From: CAVVMA01 sp963788205 | Lineage (GTDB): Bacteria; Desulfobacterota; Binatia; Binatales; Binataceae | Assembly (NCBI GenBank): GCA_963788205.1 | Contig: CAWBGG010000009.1 | Coordinates: 310,001-374,000 of the forward strand | Length of the DNA stretch: 64,000 nt | Direction of reading: 5' to 3' | Part shown: one piece after another, positions 56,716 through 64,000 of the stretch | Layout: every line of letters begins with the position of its first letter | Numbering within the stretch: the first letter of the stretch is position 1 | Program-made: the position numbers and the translations under genes | Notes under the pieces: model-generated | Told to the model about the DNA's origin: nothing | What the model saw: the letters and a program-made list of their open reading frames with translations, nothing else | Database searches by the model: none

Positions 56716-56818
56716 GCCGCCGTGGGCGCCCTCACCCGGCCGGCGACCTGAAGGTCGCCGGCCGACCTCTCCCGGCTTGCGCCTGGCGACTGCGTCGCAG
56801 GCGCGGGAGAGGTGAGTA
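56716..56818. repeat. REP-like insertion inside the cyclase pseudogene
   Basis: CCGGCGACCT-gaAGGTCGCCGG and GCGCCTG...CAGGCGC stems are bounded by CCCTCACCCGG and GGGAGAGGTGA. It sits in the same linker, before GLKRLIIDKTEGNPFF, that carries a different REP in the intact paralogue. Confidence 0.72.
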
Positions 56819-58065
56819 GCGCGGACAGCATCTCGTCGGCGCTGTCTCTGCCGAGCGGATCGAGGCGAAGCTGCGTGTAATAGGTCTTGCTGCCCTATTG
56901 ATGGGTGTACTCGGGGCGGTAGTTCACCAGCAACAGGATTCGCGAGGTCCCGATCGAATCCGCGAGCAGGCTGAGCAGCGCCTGGGTCTCGTCGTCGACC
57001 CAGTGCAGATCCTCGAAGATCAGCATCAGCGGCTGATTGAGGGACTCGCGCAGGAGCAGCCGCTTGACCGCTTCCAGCTTGCGCCGCCGTTCGATCTGCG
57101 CGTCAGTCTGCGCCAGGGGGGCGTCGGACTCGGCGATTCCGAGCAGACTGTAGAGCCGGGGCAGCGTGTCTTCGAGCGCGCGGTCCAGAATCACCACCTT
57201 GCCGGCCACCTTCTCGCGCCGCTGGCGTTCGTCATCGTCCGCGCGGATTTTGAAGTAGTTTCGAAGCAGATCGATCAGCGCGAGGAATGCCGACGCCTTG
57301 CCATGAGAAACCGAGAACGTCTCCAGCACCATCCAGCCCGATTGCGAGATGGCCTTGAACTCGTGGAACAGGCGCGACTTGCCGAACCCCGGCCTCGGCC
57401 ATCGCCGCGACGATTTGCCCCTGTCCCCGCCTGGCCTGCTCGGCCGCGCGCTTGAGCGCCTCCATCTCTGTCTCGCGCCCGACGAACTTGGTCAGGCCGC
57501 GGCTCGCCGAGCGTTGGAGCCGCGTGCGCAACGGCCCGAGCCCGGTCACTTCGTAAACCTCGACCGGCTCGCTGACGCCCTTCAGCCGCGCCGCGCCCAT
57601 GGCCTTGAATGTGAAGTATCCTTCGCACAATTTGCGCGTCGGCCCGGCAACCGCGACCGATCCGGTCGGCGCGAGCGTCTGCAGCCGCGCGGCGAGACTG
57701 ATCGAATGACCGATCGGCGTGTACTCAGTGTGGCTCTCGCCGGTCTTTATCGTGCGTACTACGACTTCGCCGGTGGTCACGCCAACCCGCACCTGGAGGG
57801 GAGTCTGCCCCTGTTGCCGCATCCGGTCGCCATAGCGACGCATCTCTTCCTGCATGCGGAGTGCGGCGTAGAGCGCGCGCTGCGGATGGTCCTCGTGCGC
57901 CACCGGTGCGCCGAACAGGGCGAAGATGCCGTCGCCGGTGGATTGCACGATGTAGCCGTCGTAGCGATGCGCCGCGTCGATCATCAGCTTGAGGGAGGGA
58001 TCGACGATTGTGCGCGCCTCCTCGGGATCGAGGTCCTCCATCAACTCCATCGAGCCCTTGATATC

Positions 58066-58098
58066 GGCGAGCGCAAGACGGTCACGGCACTCTTCGCC
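58066..58098. other. 33-bp inversion between GGCGA/TCGCC repeats
   Basis: Read on the + strand it encodes ERKTVTALFA, which belongs to the cyclase on the minus strand. Reversing the 23 bp between GGCGA (58066-58070) and TCGCC (58094-58098) restores AGERKTVTALFADIKGSMEL in frame with the pseudogene. Confidence 0.8.
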
Positions 58099-58106
58099 GG
58101 CGACGC

Positions 58107-58994
58107 GAGCCACGACGCAAGGCGCGAAGCGCGGGCGAGTTCCTGCTGCTCACGCGCGAACCTATCGCAGGCAGAGGCGCTGCGATCGATTTGGGCGGCC
58201 GAGACCTCAGTCCTGCTACGATCTCGTGCACGCTGTCCGAAGTTTTCTCGCAAGTTCGCTCTGGCGACAGGATTTGGTTCGACGACGGCAAGATCGGCGG
58301 CATCGTCAGGGAGGTTGAGCCCGACGCGCTTGGCATCGAGATTACTCAGGCCAAACCGAGCGGAGAGCGCCTGGGGGCCGACAAGGGAATTAATTTGCCC
58401 GATACGAAGATCGCGCTGTCTGCACTTACGCCGAAAGATTCCGCAGACCTTGAGTTTATCGTTCGGCACGCGGATCTGGTTGGGATGTCATTCGTGCGCC
58501 GCGAGCGCGATATCGTTCAGCTTCAATCGCGATTGCGGGAGCTCGATGGCGGGCATTTAGGAATCGTCCTCAAAATCGAGACCCGCCAGAGCTTCGATCG
58601 TCTGCCCAACCTCATCCTGGCCGCGATGAGGCAGCATCCGGTGGGGATCATGATCGCGCGCGGTGATCTGGCGGTGGAGTGTGGTTACGAGCGGATGGCG
58701 GAAGTTCAGGAAGAAATTCTATGGATTTGCGAAGCGGCGCATATGCCGGTCATATGGGCGACACAGGTGCTCGAGTCGCTCGCCAAGAAAGGCCTTCCAT
58801 CTCGCGCGGAAATCACTGACGCGGCGATGGGAGAACGTGCCGAGTGCGTGATGCTGAACAAGGGACCCCACATCGTCGCGGCGGTCACGGCGCTTGACGA
58901 CATCCTGCGCCGCATGCAGGACCATCAATCCAAAAAGTCCTCACGCCTGCGCCCGCTTCATTTAAGCGCGATGCAGGAGTCCGAGGAATTGTAG
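58107..58994 (+). pseudogene. 5'-truncated pyruvate-kinase-like gene
   Basis: About 295 codons align with the B domain and second half of the barrel of pyruvate-kinase-family proteins: GEFLLLTREPIAGRG, VRSGDRIWFDDGKIGG, ADKGINLPD, LGIVLKIETRQSFDRLPN (with the Lys/Glu active-site region), GIMIARGDLAVECGYERM, and PVIWATQVLESLAKKGLPSR. The N-terminal barrel half and any start codon are missing; the first usable start in frame is a TTG at 58191. The missing end coincides with the junction to the cyclase pseudogene, so one rearrangement removed the 5' ends of both genes. Confidence 0.75.
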
Positions 58995-59037
58995 CCCGGG
59001 TCCTGTCGATCTAATTTCCGGCCGGTCGCAGCACGGA

Positions 59038-59082
59038 AGCTTGAGCGCTGGATCGATGATCGCGCGCGCCTCCTCTGGACCT
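59038..59082 (-). pseudogene. Remnant of a third cyclase-domain copy
   Basis: On the minus strand this 45-bp piece encodes GPEEARAIIDPALKL, nearly identical to the DPEEARAIIDPALRL block of the intact cyclase (near 54,340). It is embedded at the start of the next + strand frame. Confidence 0.65.
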
Positions 59083-59676
59083 TCCTTTCGGCTTATCATC
59101 GCGGCGGAGCTGCTGGCGATGGTTGTCGTTCGCGACTATTACTTCCTCTTCCGCAGCAAGGAATCGGTCGTCGAACGGATGAGGGGAAGCGTTGAGCGTG
59201 GATGGCTCACCGCGGCCCTGGGGACGATCGCGCTGTTCCATTTTGGCGCAGTGATCGTCTATGTCGCGAGGCCGTCTGTGCTGGCGTGGAGCACATTCCA
59301 GGTACGCGAATCGATTCGATGGTGCGGCATCGCGGTAAGCGTCGCGGGCGCGGCGGGCGAAGTCTGGGGCCTGGTGTCGCTGGGCGCGAGTTATAACCCG
59401 TTGCTCAGGGTCGGAAAGCAGCACGCGTTAGTCACTGCGGGCGCGTATCGATGGATTCGGCATCCCCTCTACAGCTTCGCGCTGCCGCTGACCGCCGGAT
59501 GGGGTATCGCAGCGGGCAACTGGTTCATCATCACCACGGGAATAGCCGTAACGATACTAACGATGGTCATCCGCGCGCCGCGTGAAGAGACGATGATGCT
59601 GAAAGCGTTCGGCGAGCCATATCGCGCCTACATCGAGCGCACCGGCCGGTTCTTTCCGAGCGCGAGTGCGAGGTAA
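59056..59676 (+). CDS. Isoprenylcysteine carboxyl methyltransferase-like membrane protein, N-terminus uncertain
   Basis: About 206 residues, with membrane spans such as GWLTAALGTIALFHFGAVIV, WCGIAVSVAGAAGEVWGLVS and NWFIITTGIAVTILTMVI. The C-terminal ICMT/PEMT signature is ALVTAGAYRWIRHPLYSFAL and MLKAFGEPYRAYIERTGRF. The family transfers methyl groups to prenylcysteine or lipids. The reading frame begins within the cyclase fragment, so the first ~20 residues (MIARASSGPS...) are probably not native; ATG 59119 (MVVVRDYY) is the alternative start. It may be 5'-truncated like its neighbour. Confidence 0.7.
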   Translation: MIARASSGPSFRLIIAAELLAMVVVRDYYFLFRSKESVVERMRGSVERGWLTAALGTIALFHFGAVIVYVARPSVLAWSTFQVRESIRWCGIAVSVAGAAGEVWGLVSLGASYNPLLRVGKQHALVTAGAYRWIRHPLYSFALPLTAGWGIAAGNWFIITTGIAVTILTMVIRAPREETMMLKAFGEPYRAYIERTGRFFPSASAR

Positions 59677-59723
59677 TTGTGCGCGACGGAGTCCCGTCGC
59701 TGAGAGCGTTCAACCTTAAGGCG

Positions 59724-60716
59724 TCATTTGCGGCGCGGGTCGATCGCATATTGGTTCTTGATCCACGCCCTGACCAAACCATTGCCACCCGGGGGCGGAT
59801 TGCACGTGCTGATTTCGGCAGTTGGCCACAGCCTGCGGGCAGCGTCAGCCTTTGGCGCTACGTCGATAAGGAGGACAGCTTTCAGTTGTTTCCCTCCGCG
59901 CGCTAGGAGGGTCAAGAGCGGAGCGTCGTAGGGATTGAATCCGAACCCGAACACGAGCGCTTTGAATGATGCTCGCAAGATTGATTCTGCCAGCTTCCAG
60001 GTGGCCTGAAGCACAGGCGGTCGTTGCTTGCCGGCATGCGGTGGAACGATGAGTGCGTCACCGCGCAGGCCGCAGCGTCCATCCGTGTATCGTGTATTGT
60101 CGCTCCACGAGATACTTCCGTGGATTTTAGCGAGCGGAAGGTCGCCTCTGAGCATTGGCCAGGCACCCTGCCAAGGGAACGTCGGATTCTTGCCACGACC
60201 ATAGAGTACCTCTCCCTTCGCCCCGTAGTTGAATGCGCTCGTGCCAAGCGCATATTCGATCAATAGATCGTAGTTCGAGGTCACTACGCCAGAGAGCGGC
60301 GCCTGCGCGACGTTTCGGAGGAAGCGTTGAATGCGCTGAACGCCTCGGAGTTTTCCCGAGCGCGCGTCATCGATCATGAGAGTCTGGCGACCGCCCAGCA
60401 TGGTGCCTATGAAAGGCTCCGAAAGGCGACGAGTGAGGTACCAGAGAAGGGCCCGGCGAGTCCTGTCCGTTGTCCGAATCATCTGCGCGACAAACTCTTC
60501 GGCCATTCCGCCTGGGTTGGCTTCGTCCCACCGCTCTTTCTCGCCGCTGAGCCTAGCGAGCCTTCGCTGTTCGCCAATATTGAGCGGTGTAATTCGAAAG
60601 TCGAACAAGCCCTCCGCGACCGGAAGCCCAGCTGCCCATTTCGAGAACCCAGCACCGAGTATCAGCGCAGTCGGCTGCACGATCGCTCCTGCCATCTTTC
60701 TATACGCGTGACCCAT
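59724..60716 (-). CDS. SIR2-family NAD-binding protein
   Basis: A 330-residue SIR2-like domain protein: LILGAGFSKWAAGLP (GAGFS at 21-25), VVTSNYDLLIEYA (146-158, with the Asn/Asp of the NAD pocket), and LAKIHGSISW with the His199 position. This SIR2_2-like group is found in antiphage proteins that deplete NAD+ as well as in proteins of unknown role. No second domain is fused, and no partner gene is adjacent. An internal ATG seven codons in is an alternative start. Gene order does not identify a named defence system. Confidence 0.8.
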   Translation of the reverse strand: MGHAYRKMAGAIVQPTALILGAGFSKWAAGLPVAEGLFDFRITPLNIGEQRRLARLSGEKERWDEANPGGMAEEFVAQMIRTTDRTRRALLWYLTRRLSEPFIGTMLGGRQTLMIDDARSGKLRGVQRIQRFLRNVAQAPLSGVVTSNYDLLIEYALGTSAFNYGAKGEVLYGRGKNPTFPWQGAWPMLRGDLPLAKIHGSISWSDNTRYTDGRCGLRGDALIVPPHAGKQRPPVLQATWKLAESILRASFKALVFGFGFNPYDAPLLTLLARGGKQLKAVLLIDVAPKADAARRLWPTAEISTCNPPPGGNGLVRAWIKNQYAIDPRRK

Positions 60717-60941
60717 TTGCTTGGCGCTCTCGTGAGCGGCCGCTGCGAGGCGCAGCCTTCCGGAGATGCTTCAAGTTGACTCAATTCTGATAGGACGGAG
60801 ATAAGTCTATCAAGCTCGCTCAACCCGAATTTGCCGAGGTAGTGGGCGCGATCTTGGTATTCAATCAAATCGCCGATTCAGCATTTCGACAGGAAACAAC
60901 CGAGCGCGGCACGACGAGCGGAGCAGCGAAGACTGGCCGAT

Positions 60942-61370
60942 TCAGACTGCAGGCGCATGCTCGATTATGATCTCAGTGGGCGTCCAGGAATTCGTGCGGC
61001 GGGTGATACGGCTTTCGCGGGTCTCGGCCGCGTAGGAATGGCGGCTGGCCGCAATGTCGTGCAGATCGGTGGCGCGCAGGTTTAGCACTGAGAAGGCTGC
61101 GCCGCCGTTCTCGATGACGGCGCCCAGGTAGACGCCGCAATGGCGGCAGACCAGAAAGTCCGCGGTGCCGAAACCGACCTGATAACGATTCAGCTCCGCC
61201 GGGTTGCGAATCCGTATCGTTGCGCGGCCGCGGGAATCCGCGATGCATTTGGCGCCGTGCGCGACGCAGAAGCTGCAATCGCATTCGCCCATCCGGCATT
61301 CCTCCAGCTTGCGCTGCAAGCGCAGGACGAAAGAGAGATTGCCGCAATGGCAGTTGCCCAGGATTTCCAT
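60942..61370 (-). CDS. GFA/CENP-V-family zinc protein
   Basis: A 142-residue protein with the GFA fold: GNCHCGNLSF (CxC), ECDCSFCVAHG (CxxC) and FLVCRHCGVYLG (CxxC). These cysteines bind structural and catalytic zinc in the glutathione-dependent formaldehyde-activating family; most members have no proven substrate. AGGGAGG lies 7-8 bp before the ATG. A second GFA-family gene begins directly upstream, so the two are likely co-transcribed. Confidence 0.87.
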   Translation of the reverse strand: MEILGNCHCGNLSFVLRLQRKLEECRMGECDCSFCVAHGAKCIADSRGRATIRIRNPAELNRYQVGFGTADFLVCRHCGVYLGAVIENGGAAFSVLNLRATDLHDIAASRHSYAAETRESRITRRTNSWTPTEIIIEHAPAV

Positions 61371-61382
61371 TCGCCTCCCTGC

Positions 61383-61799
61383 TCAAGCTCCGCCCTCGGT
61401 TGGGATCGTATCGTACGCCAGCAAACCGTCGGCGATTTTGACCCAGCTCAGCTTGTACTTGATCCAGAGGTGAAGCGTGGGCGGGAAAGCTTCGGGATTA
61501 TCAAGCGAGCAAGTGATCACGTCGATTCGGTCGGCATACTTGCTGTGCCGATAGGTCAGCGGCGTGCCGCATCGGCCACACAGGCTGCGCGTGACCGGCG
61601 GTGAAGACTGAAATTCGACCGGCGCGCCTTTAACGAGCTGGAAGCCGGTGGAAAGGAAGTTGACATACGGCAGCATCGGCGCGCCCGATATTTTGCGGCA
61701 GGTCGGGCAGTGACAGATTCCGCTCGATAAAGGCTCGCCGGTAACGCGATACCTGATCGCTCCGCAGAGACATCCGCCCTGAGCTTCGCGACGATTCAT
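61383..61799 (-). CDS. GFA/CENP-V-family zinc protein
   Basis: A 138-residue paralogue of the next gene: GGCLCGAIRYRVTGE, GICHCPTCRKISGAP and SLCGRCGTPLTYRH give the CxC/CxxC/CxxC zinc ligands. The ATG at 61799 has GGGAGG upstream; an extension of six residues (MGGQNT) is less likely. It lies 12 bp upstream of its paralogue's start and 27 bp downstream of the LuxR gene stop. Confidence 0.88.
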   Translation of the reverse strand: MNRREAQGGCLCGAIRYRVTGEPLSSGICHCPTCRKISGAPMLPYVNFLSTGFQLVKGAPVEFQSSPPVTRSLCGRCGTPLTYRHSKYADRIDVITCSLDNPEAFPPTLHLWIKYKLSWVKIADGLLAYDTIPTEGGA

Positions 61800-61826
61800 A
61801 GTATTCTGGCCTCCCAACCGGCGATC

Positions 61827-63035
61827 CTATCCCAGCCAGACCACGCTGCTCAGCAGCACGCGCACCAGCGTGGTCTGACGGGTGACGCCGATTTTCGAAA
61901 AGATCGAGCGCAGATGGGCGCGCGCGGTGTTTTTGCGGATGCCGAGTTCCTCGGCGGCGTCGTCGAGCGTGAGCCCGTTGGCGAGCAGCAGCGCGAGCGA
62001 GGCTTCGGCTGGAGTGAGATCGAACAGCCGGCGGACCATCTCGTGCGAAGCCTCGGTCTTGCGCCCGGGATCGCGGATGAACACCGCCACCGACGGGCAG
62101 CGCTGTCCTTCGGACCATTCGCTGGGCGGGATACTGCGGATCAGTACGCCCAGCTTGCCGCGTCCCGAGGGCCGTGTGATCGACATCGCCTTGATCACCG
62201 CGGGCTCCGCGCCCGCGTGGCCGTCGGCGGCTTGGTCGATGAGTTTCTGCAATTCGCGGTTCTCGTTGCCGTAGTCGGCGGCCATCGCGCCCTTTACGAT
62301 CCGCAGGCCGTCGCTCTCGCGGAGCATCTCGTCCGCGACGCTGTTGGTCTTCATTACGGCGCCGGTCTCGTTGAGAATCACCGTGCCGACCAGCATCCGA
62401 TCGACCGTGCCGGCGTAGAGCTTGCGCTCCGATTCGATCAAATCGAGATGCGAATGTAACTGCACGGCGCGCTTCAGATGGGGCAGTACGACTTCGCACA
62501 GCGCCTTGTCAGGTTCGGAAAACGGCGCGCCGGCGTGCGAACGGCAGACCCGGAAGCGGCATTCGATGCCGTTGTCGGTGCGGATGTCGGCGCCCAGCAC
62601 GTGCAGCACGTCCACCGGTTTGAGGAACTGCTTGTAAAACTCGCTGCTGCGCCACTTCGATTCGCCAACGATTTCCTCCGCGCTGACGACCTGGCCGGGC
62701 GGCAGGCCGACGAACGGATCGAGCGCGTAGTAGTAATTGCTGTAGGAATCCTCGCGCTCGACCGGGCGATCGCCGGAAGCGTTGACCATCAGGCCCGCGC
62801 GATCGGACGACGGCGGCCGCAGCATCAGGGTCACGTAGATGGCCTTCAGATGGCGGCGGATCAGATCGAGCGCGCTCTTCCATGGAACCGGCTCGAGCGG
62901 TCCCTGGTAGATCATCCCGACCAGCTCGCTGAATTCGGCCAGCGACAGCGGAAATGCGGAAACTGGTTCACGCTGCGCTGTTCGCGTCGCTCTTTCCTTC
63001 CGCCCGGCCTTCACGATGGCTTGCCTTGTTCGCAC
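61827..63035 (-). CDS. LuxR-family transcriptional regulator
   Basis: A 402-residue regulator with a C-terminal LuxR HTH (FDLTPAEASLALLLANGLTL, then DDAAEELGIRKNTARAHLRS and IFSKIGVTRQTTLVRVLLSS). The N-terminal ~300 residues look like PAS/GAF-type sensing domains (YAGTVDRMLVGTVILNETGA is a PAS-like start). The start is a GTG at 63035 with no good Shine-Dalgarno; a GTG seven codons later is possible. It may control the two GFA genes that follow on the same strand. Confidence 0.85.
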   Translation of the reverse strand: MRTRQAIVKAGRKERATRTAQREPVSAFPLSLAEFSELVGMIYQGPLEPVPWKSALDLIRRHLKAIYVTLMLRPPSSDRAGLMVNASGDRPVEREDSYSNYYYALDPFVGLPPGQVVSAEEIVGESKWRSSEFYKQFLKPVDVLHVLGADIRTDNGIECRFRVCRSHAGAPFSEPDKALCEVVLPHLKRAVQLHSHLDLIESERKLYAGTVDRMLVGTVILNETGAVMKTNSVADEMLRESDGLRIVKGAMAADYGNENRELQKLIDQAADGHAGAEPAVIKAMSITRPSGRGKLGVLIRSIPPSEWSEGQRCPSVAVFIRDPGRKTEASHEMVRRLFDLTPAEASLALLLANGLTLDDAAEELGIRKNTARAHLRSIFSKIGVTRQTTLVRVLLSSVVWLG

Positions 63036-63174
63036 GTTTTACAACAAAATGTTGACGGGCTTCCGAGGTTGAAAAAGTACCGGCCTTCGGGGAACGTTTG
63101 GTCGCCAGGGTCCGAACCACGACATGGTTGGGAAAACCATCGCAGATATCCATAGCACCAACAAGGAGGGTCTG

Positions 63175-63553
63175 GTGAGAGCAAAACATGGCGTGGCGAT
63201 TCTATTGGTGCTCGTGCTTGGTGGCTGCGCCTCGCAGCGCGGATCCGCGCCCAGCGGGGCCGCGATCTGCACGATCAACGCCCAACAAATTTGCGAAGGA
63301 GCCAAGGATAAGCCCATAACGCTGGGTATCGAACAGGCCGACCAGGAAAGGCTGGAAGAGAACTCCCCCGCGACCATGAGCATCGACGTGCCGCTGCGCC
63401 TGCCCAACGGGGACGTTCGGGGCCGAAGTGCTCTGCGATCTCAACAGCCACACCCGCAAAGTGATCTACACCAGGGTTACCAAATTCCCCGAGAGTGAGC
63501 AGGCTGCGGTTTATTTCAAACAAGCTGGCTTTTGCACCGAATCAGGATCGTGA
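63175..63553 (+). pseudogene. Small lipoprotein gene with a 1-bp frameshift
   Basis: It starts at GTG after AAGGAGGG. The signal peptide MRAKHGVAILLVLVLGGCAS has a lipobox LGGC. The frame is sensible up to VPLRLPNGDVR, then an extra G in a GGGG run near 63418-63421 shifts it. Removing it gives AEVLCDLNSHTRKVIYTRVT and a C-terminus AVYFKQAGFCTESGS ending at TGA 63551-63553. No family is recognised. It overlaps the next lipoprotein start (GTGA), so the two are co-translated. Confidence 0.75.
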
Positions 63554-64000
63554 ACTGGCGCGCGGCGGCTGCGGTTCTGATCGTCGGGAGCGCTTGTGTC
63601 GCGGGTACCGGATGCTCCACTCAGCCCCCCTCGAACACGGTCACCGAAACGCCGCGCCTTTTGCTGAGCACGGAACCTTTTGAGAGTGGCGCGGTGCGGA
63701 CCAACTATTGGCGCGCTCAGGCAAAGCTGCAGCCCGTCAAGGCCGAGCCCAGCGCATTGGCGGCCGGGCATGCGCGTTATCTGGTCGAGAACCGCATCAG
63801 CTCTCCGCATGACGCATTCATCGAGGATCCAGCCAAGCCATGGTACCAGCCGCAATTCGCCTGGGGGCCGGTGAACAACCTGATCCTCTTGACTGATCGC
63901 ATTCCGCAGGATGGACGGACCGTGGTGGATACCTGGCTCACCGACCCATATACGGCGCTCAACCTGCTGGGCACCGAGGCGAACCGGGCCGGGTACGGAT
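63550..64000 (+). CDS. CAP-domain lipoprotein, partial at window end
   Basis: The frame opens at GTG 63550 and is still open at 64000, giving 150 residues. The signal peptide with lipobox-like GTGC (MNWRAAAAVLIVGSACVAGT) suggests a secreted lipoprotein. The following part (ALAAGHARYLVENRI, SPHDAF, VVDTWLTDPYTALNLL, EANRAGYG) matches the CAP/SCP-PR1 fold, whose His/Glu pocket is characteristic of cysteine-rich secretory proteins. It is coupled to the upstream small lipoprotein. The C-terminus lies outside the window. Confidence 0.75.
   Translation, partial: MNWRAAAAVLIVGSACVAGTGCSTQPPSNTVTETPRLLLSTEPFESGAVRTNYWRAQAKLQPVKAEPSALAAGHARYLVENRISSPHDAFIEDPAKPWYQPQFAWGPVNNLILLTDRIPQDGRTVVDTWLTDPYTALNLLGTEANRAGYG

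Larger units (their letters stand above)
54904..58098 (-). pseudogene. Decayed cyclase/ATPase/TPR paralogue
   Basis: It has the same domain order as the gene at 51187, without the zinc ribbons. The cyclase domain (DGYIVQSTGDGIFALFG) is followed by a Walker A broken by one extra base near 57385 (AEAGV, then GKSRLF in another frame). A TAG at 56895-56897 stands where the intact paralogue has Trp (YTHGW versus YTHQ-stop). The TPR region loses frame by one base near 55309, then continues to a normal C-terminus (AKALLEELGTY). The 5' end is scrambled by a 33-bp inversion and the rest is missing. Two REP elements are carried inside. Multiple lesions make function very unlikely. Confidence 0.85.

Noticed and set aside
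57349..58560. 403-codon + strand frame ending in pyruvate-kinase-like DNA
   Set aside because: It is antisense to the cyclase pseudogene for most of its length, and the pyruvate-kinase motifs lie in a different + frame. The ERKTVTALFA peptide in it comes from the 33-bp inversion.

Overview
The window looks like chromosome from a GC-rich, diderm (Gram-negative) bacterium. It has LolA for outer-membrane lipoprotein transport, lipoprotein signal peptides, FtsK, RimO, a DksA/TraR-type protein and RNase J. Acyl-CoA dehydrogenases, a B12-dependent acyl-CoA mutase, an aldehyde dehydrogenase and cyclase/ATPase/TPR regulators suggest a soil-type heterotroph. The lineage may be deltaproteobacteria-like or Binatota-like; this is inference from gene content, not a placement.

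Layout. 0-5.6 kb: a small basic protein, a PPOX-fold protein, then a + strand acyl-CoA cluster (acyl-CoA dehydrogenase, coenzyme-B12 mutase large and small subunits, second acyl-CoA dehydrogenase). The mutase carries the Phe/Gln pair of isobutyryl-CoA mutases. 5.6-16 kb: a tyrosine-phosphatase-like protein, a TetR/FAD-oxidoreductase operon, palindromic repeats, a MITE-like element and an IS1182-type element, an aldehyde dehydrogenase, and two coupled ABC exporter half-transporters. 15.9-19.5 kb: a Dcm-type C5 methyltransferase, a MORC/MutL-like GHKL ATPase and Vsr in one operon. Next is an MFS transporter with a 1-bp frameshift near its C-terminus.

20.8-41.5 kb is a 20.7-kb integrated element bounded by a perfect 20-bp direct repeat. 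One end overlaps the MFS start codon. In order it carries a tyrosine integrase, a zinc-ribbon/HTH regulator divergent from an AlpA-like HTH gene, a PrimPol/DUF927 helicase followed by a GGTGAC repeat cluster, a LOTUS-like protein with an unknown partner, and a minus-strand cassette. The cassette encodes an HExxH metallopeptidase, a protein with a HEPN-like Rx4H motif, a very large Eco57I-type adenine methyltransferase with a disrupted 5' end, and a PLD-nuclease/SNF2-helicase fusion. It reads as a defence cargo that I cannot match to a named complete system.

41.6-51 kb: a HigBA-like toxin-antitoxin pair with an operator-like palindrome between its promoter elements, a polytopic membrane protein, then housekeeping genes (dksA-like, rimO, lolA, ftsK, rnj, ssb). 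51-59.7 kb: an intact zinc-ribbon/adenylate-cyclase/ATPase/TPR regulator coupled to a DUF309 gene, and a decayed paralogue with a nonsense codon, two frameshifts and a 33-bp inversion. The paralogue abuts a 5'-truncated pyruvate-kinase-like gene. A third cyclase fragment and an isoprenylcysteine-methyltransferase-like protein follow. Palindromic elements sit in frame inside the cyclase genes. 59.7-64 kb: a SIR2-family protein, two GFA-family proteins, a LuxR regulator, a frameshifted small lipoprotein and a CAP-domain lipoprotein that runs off the end.
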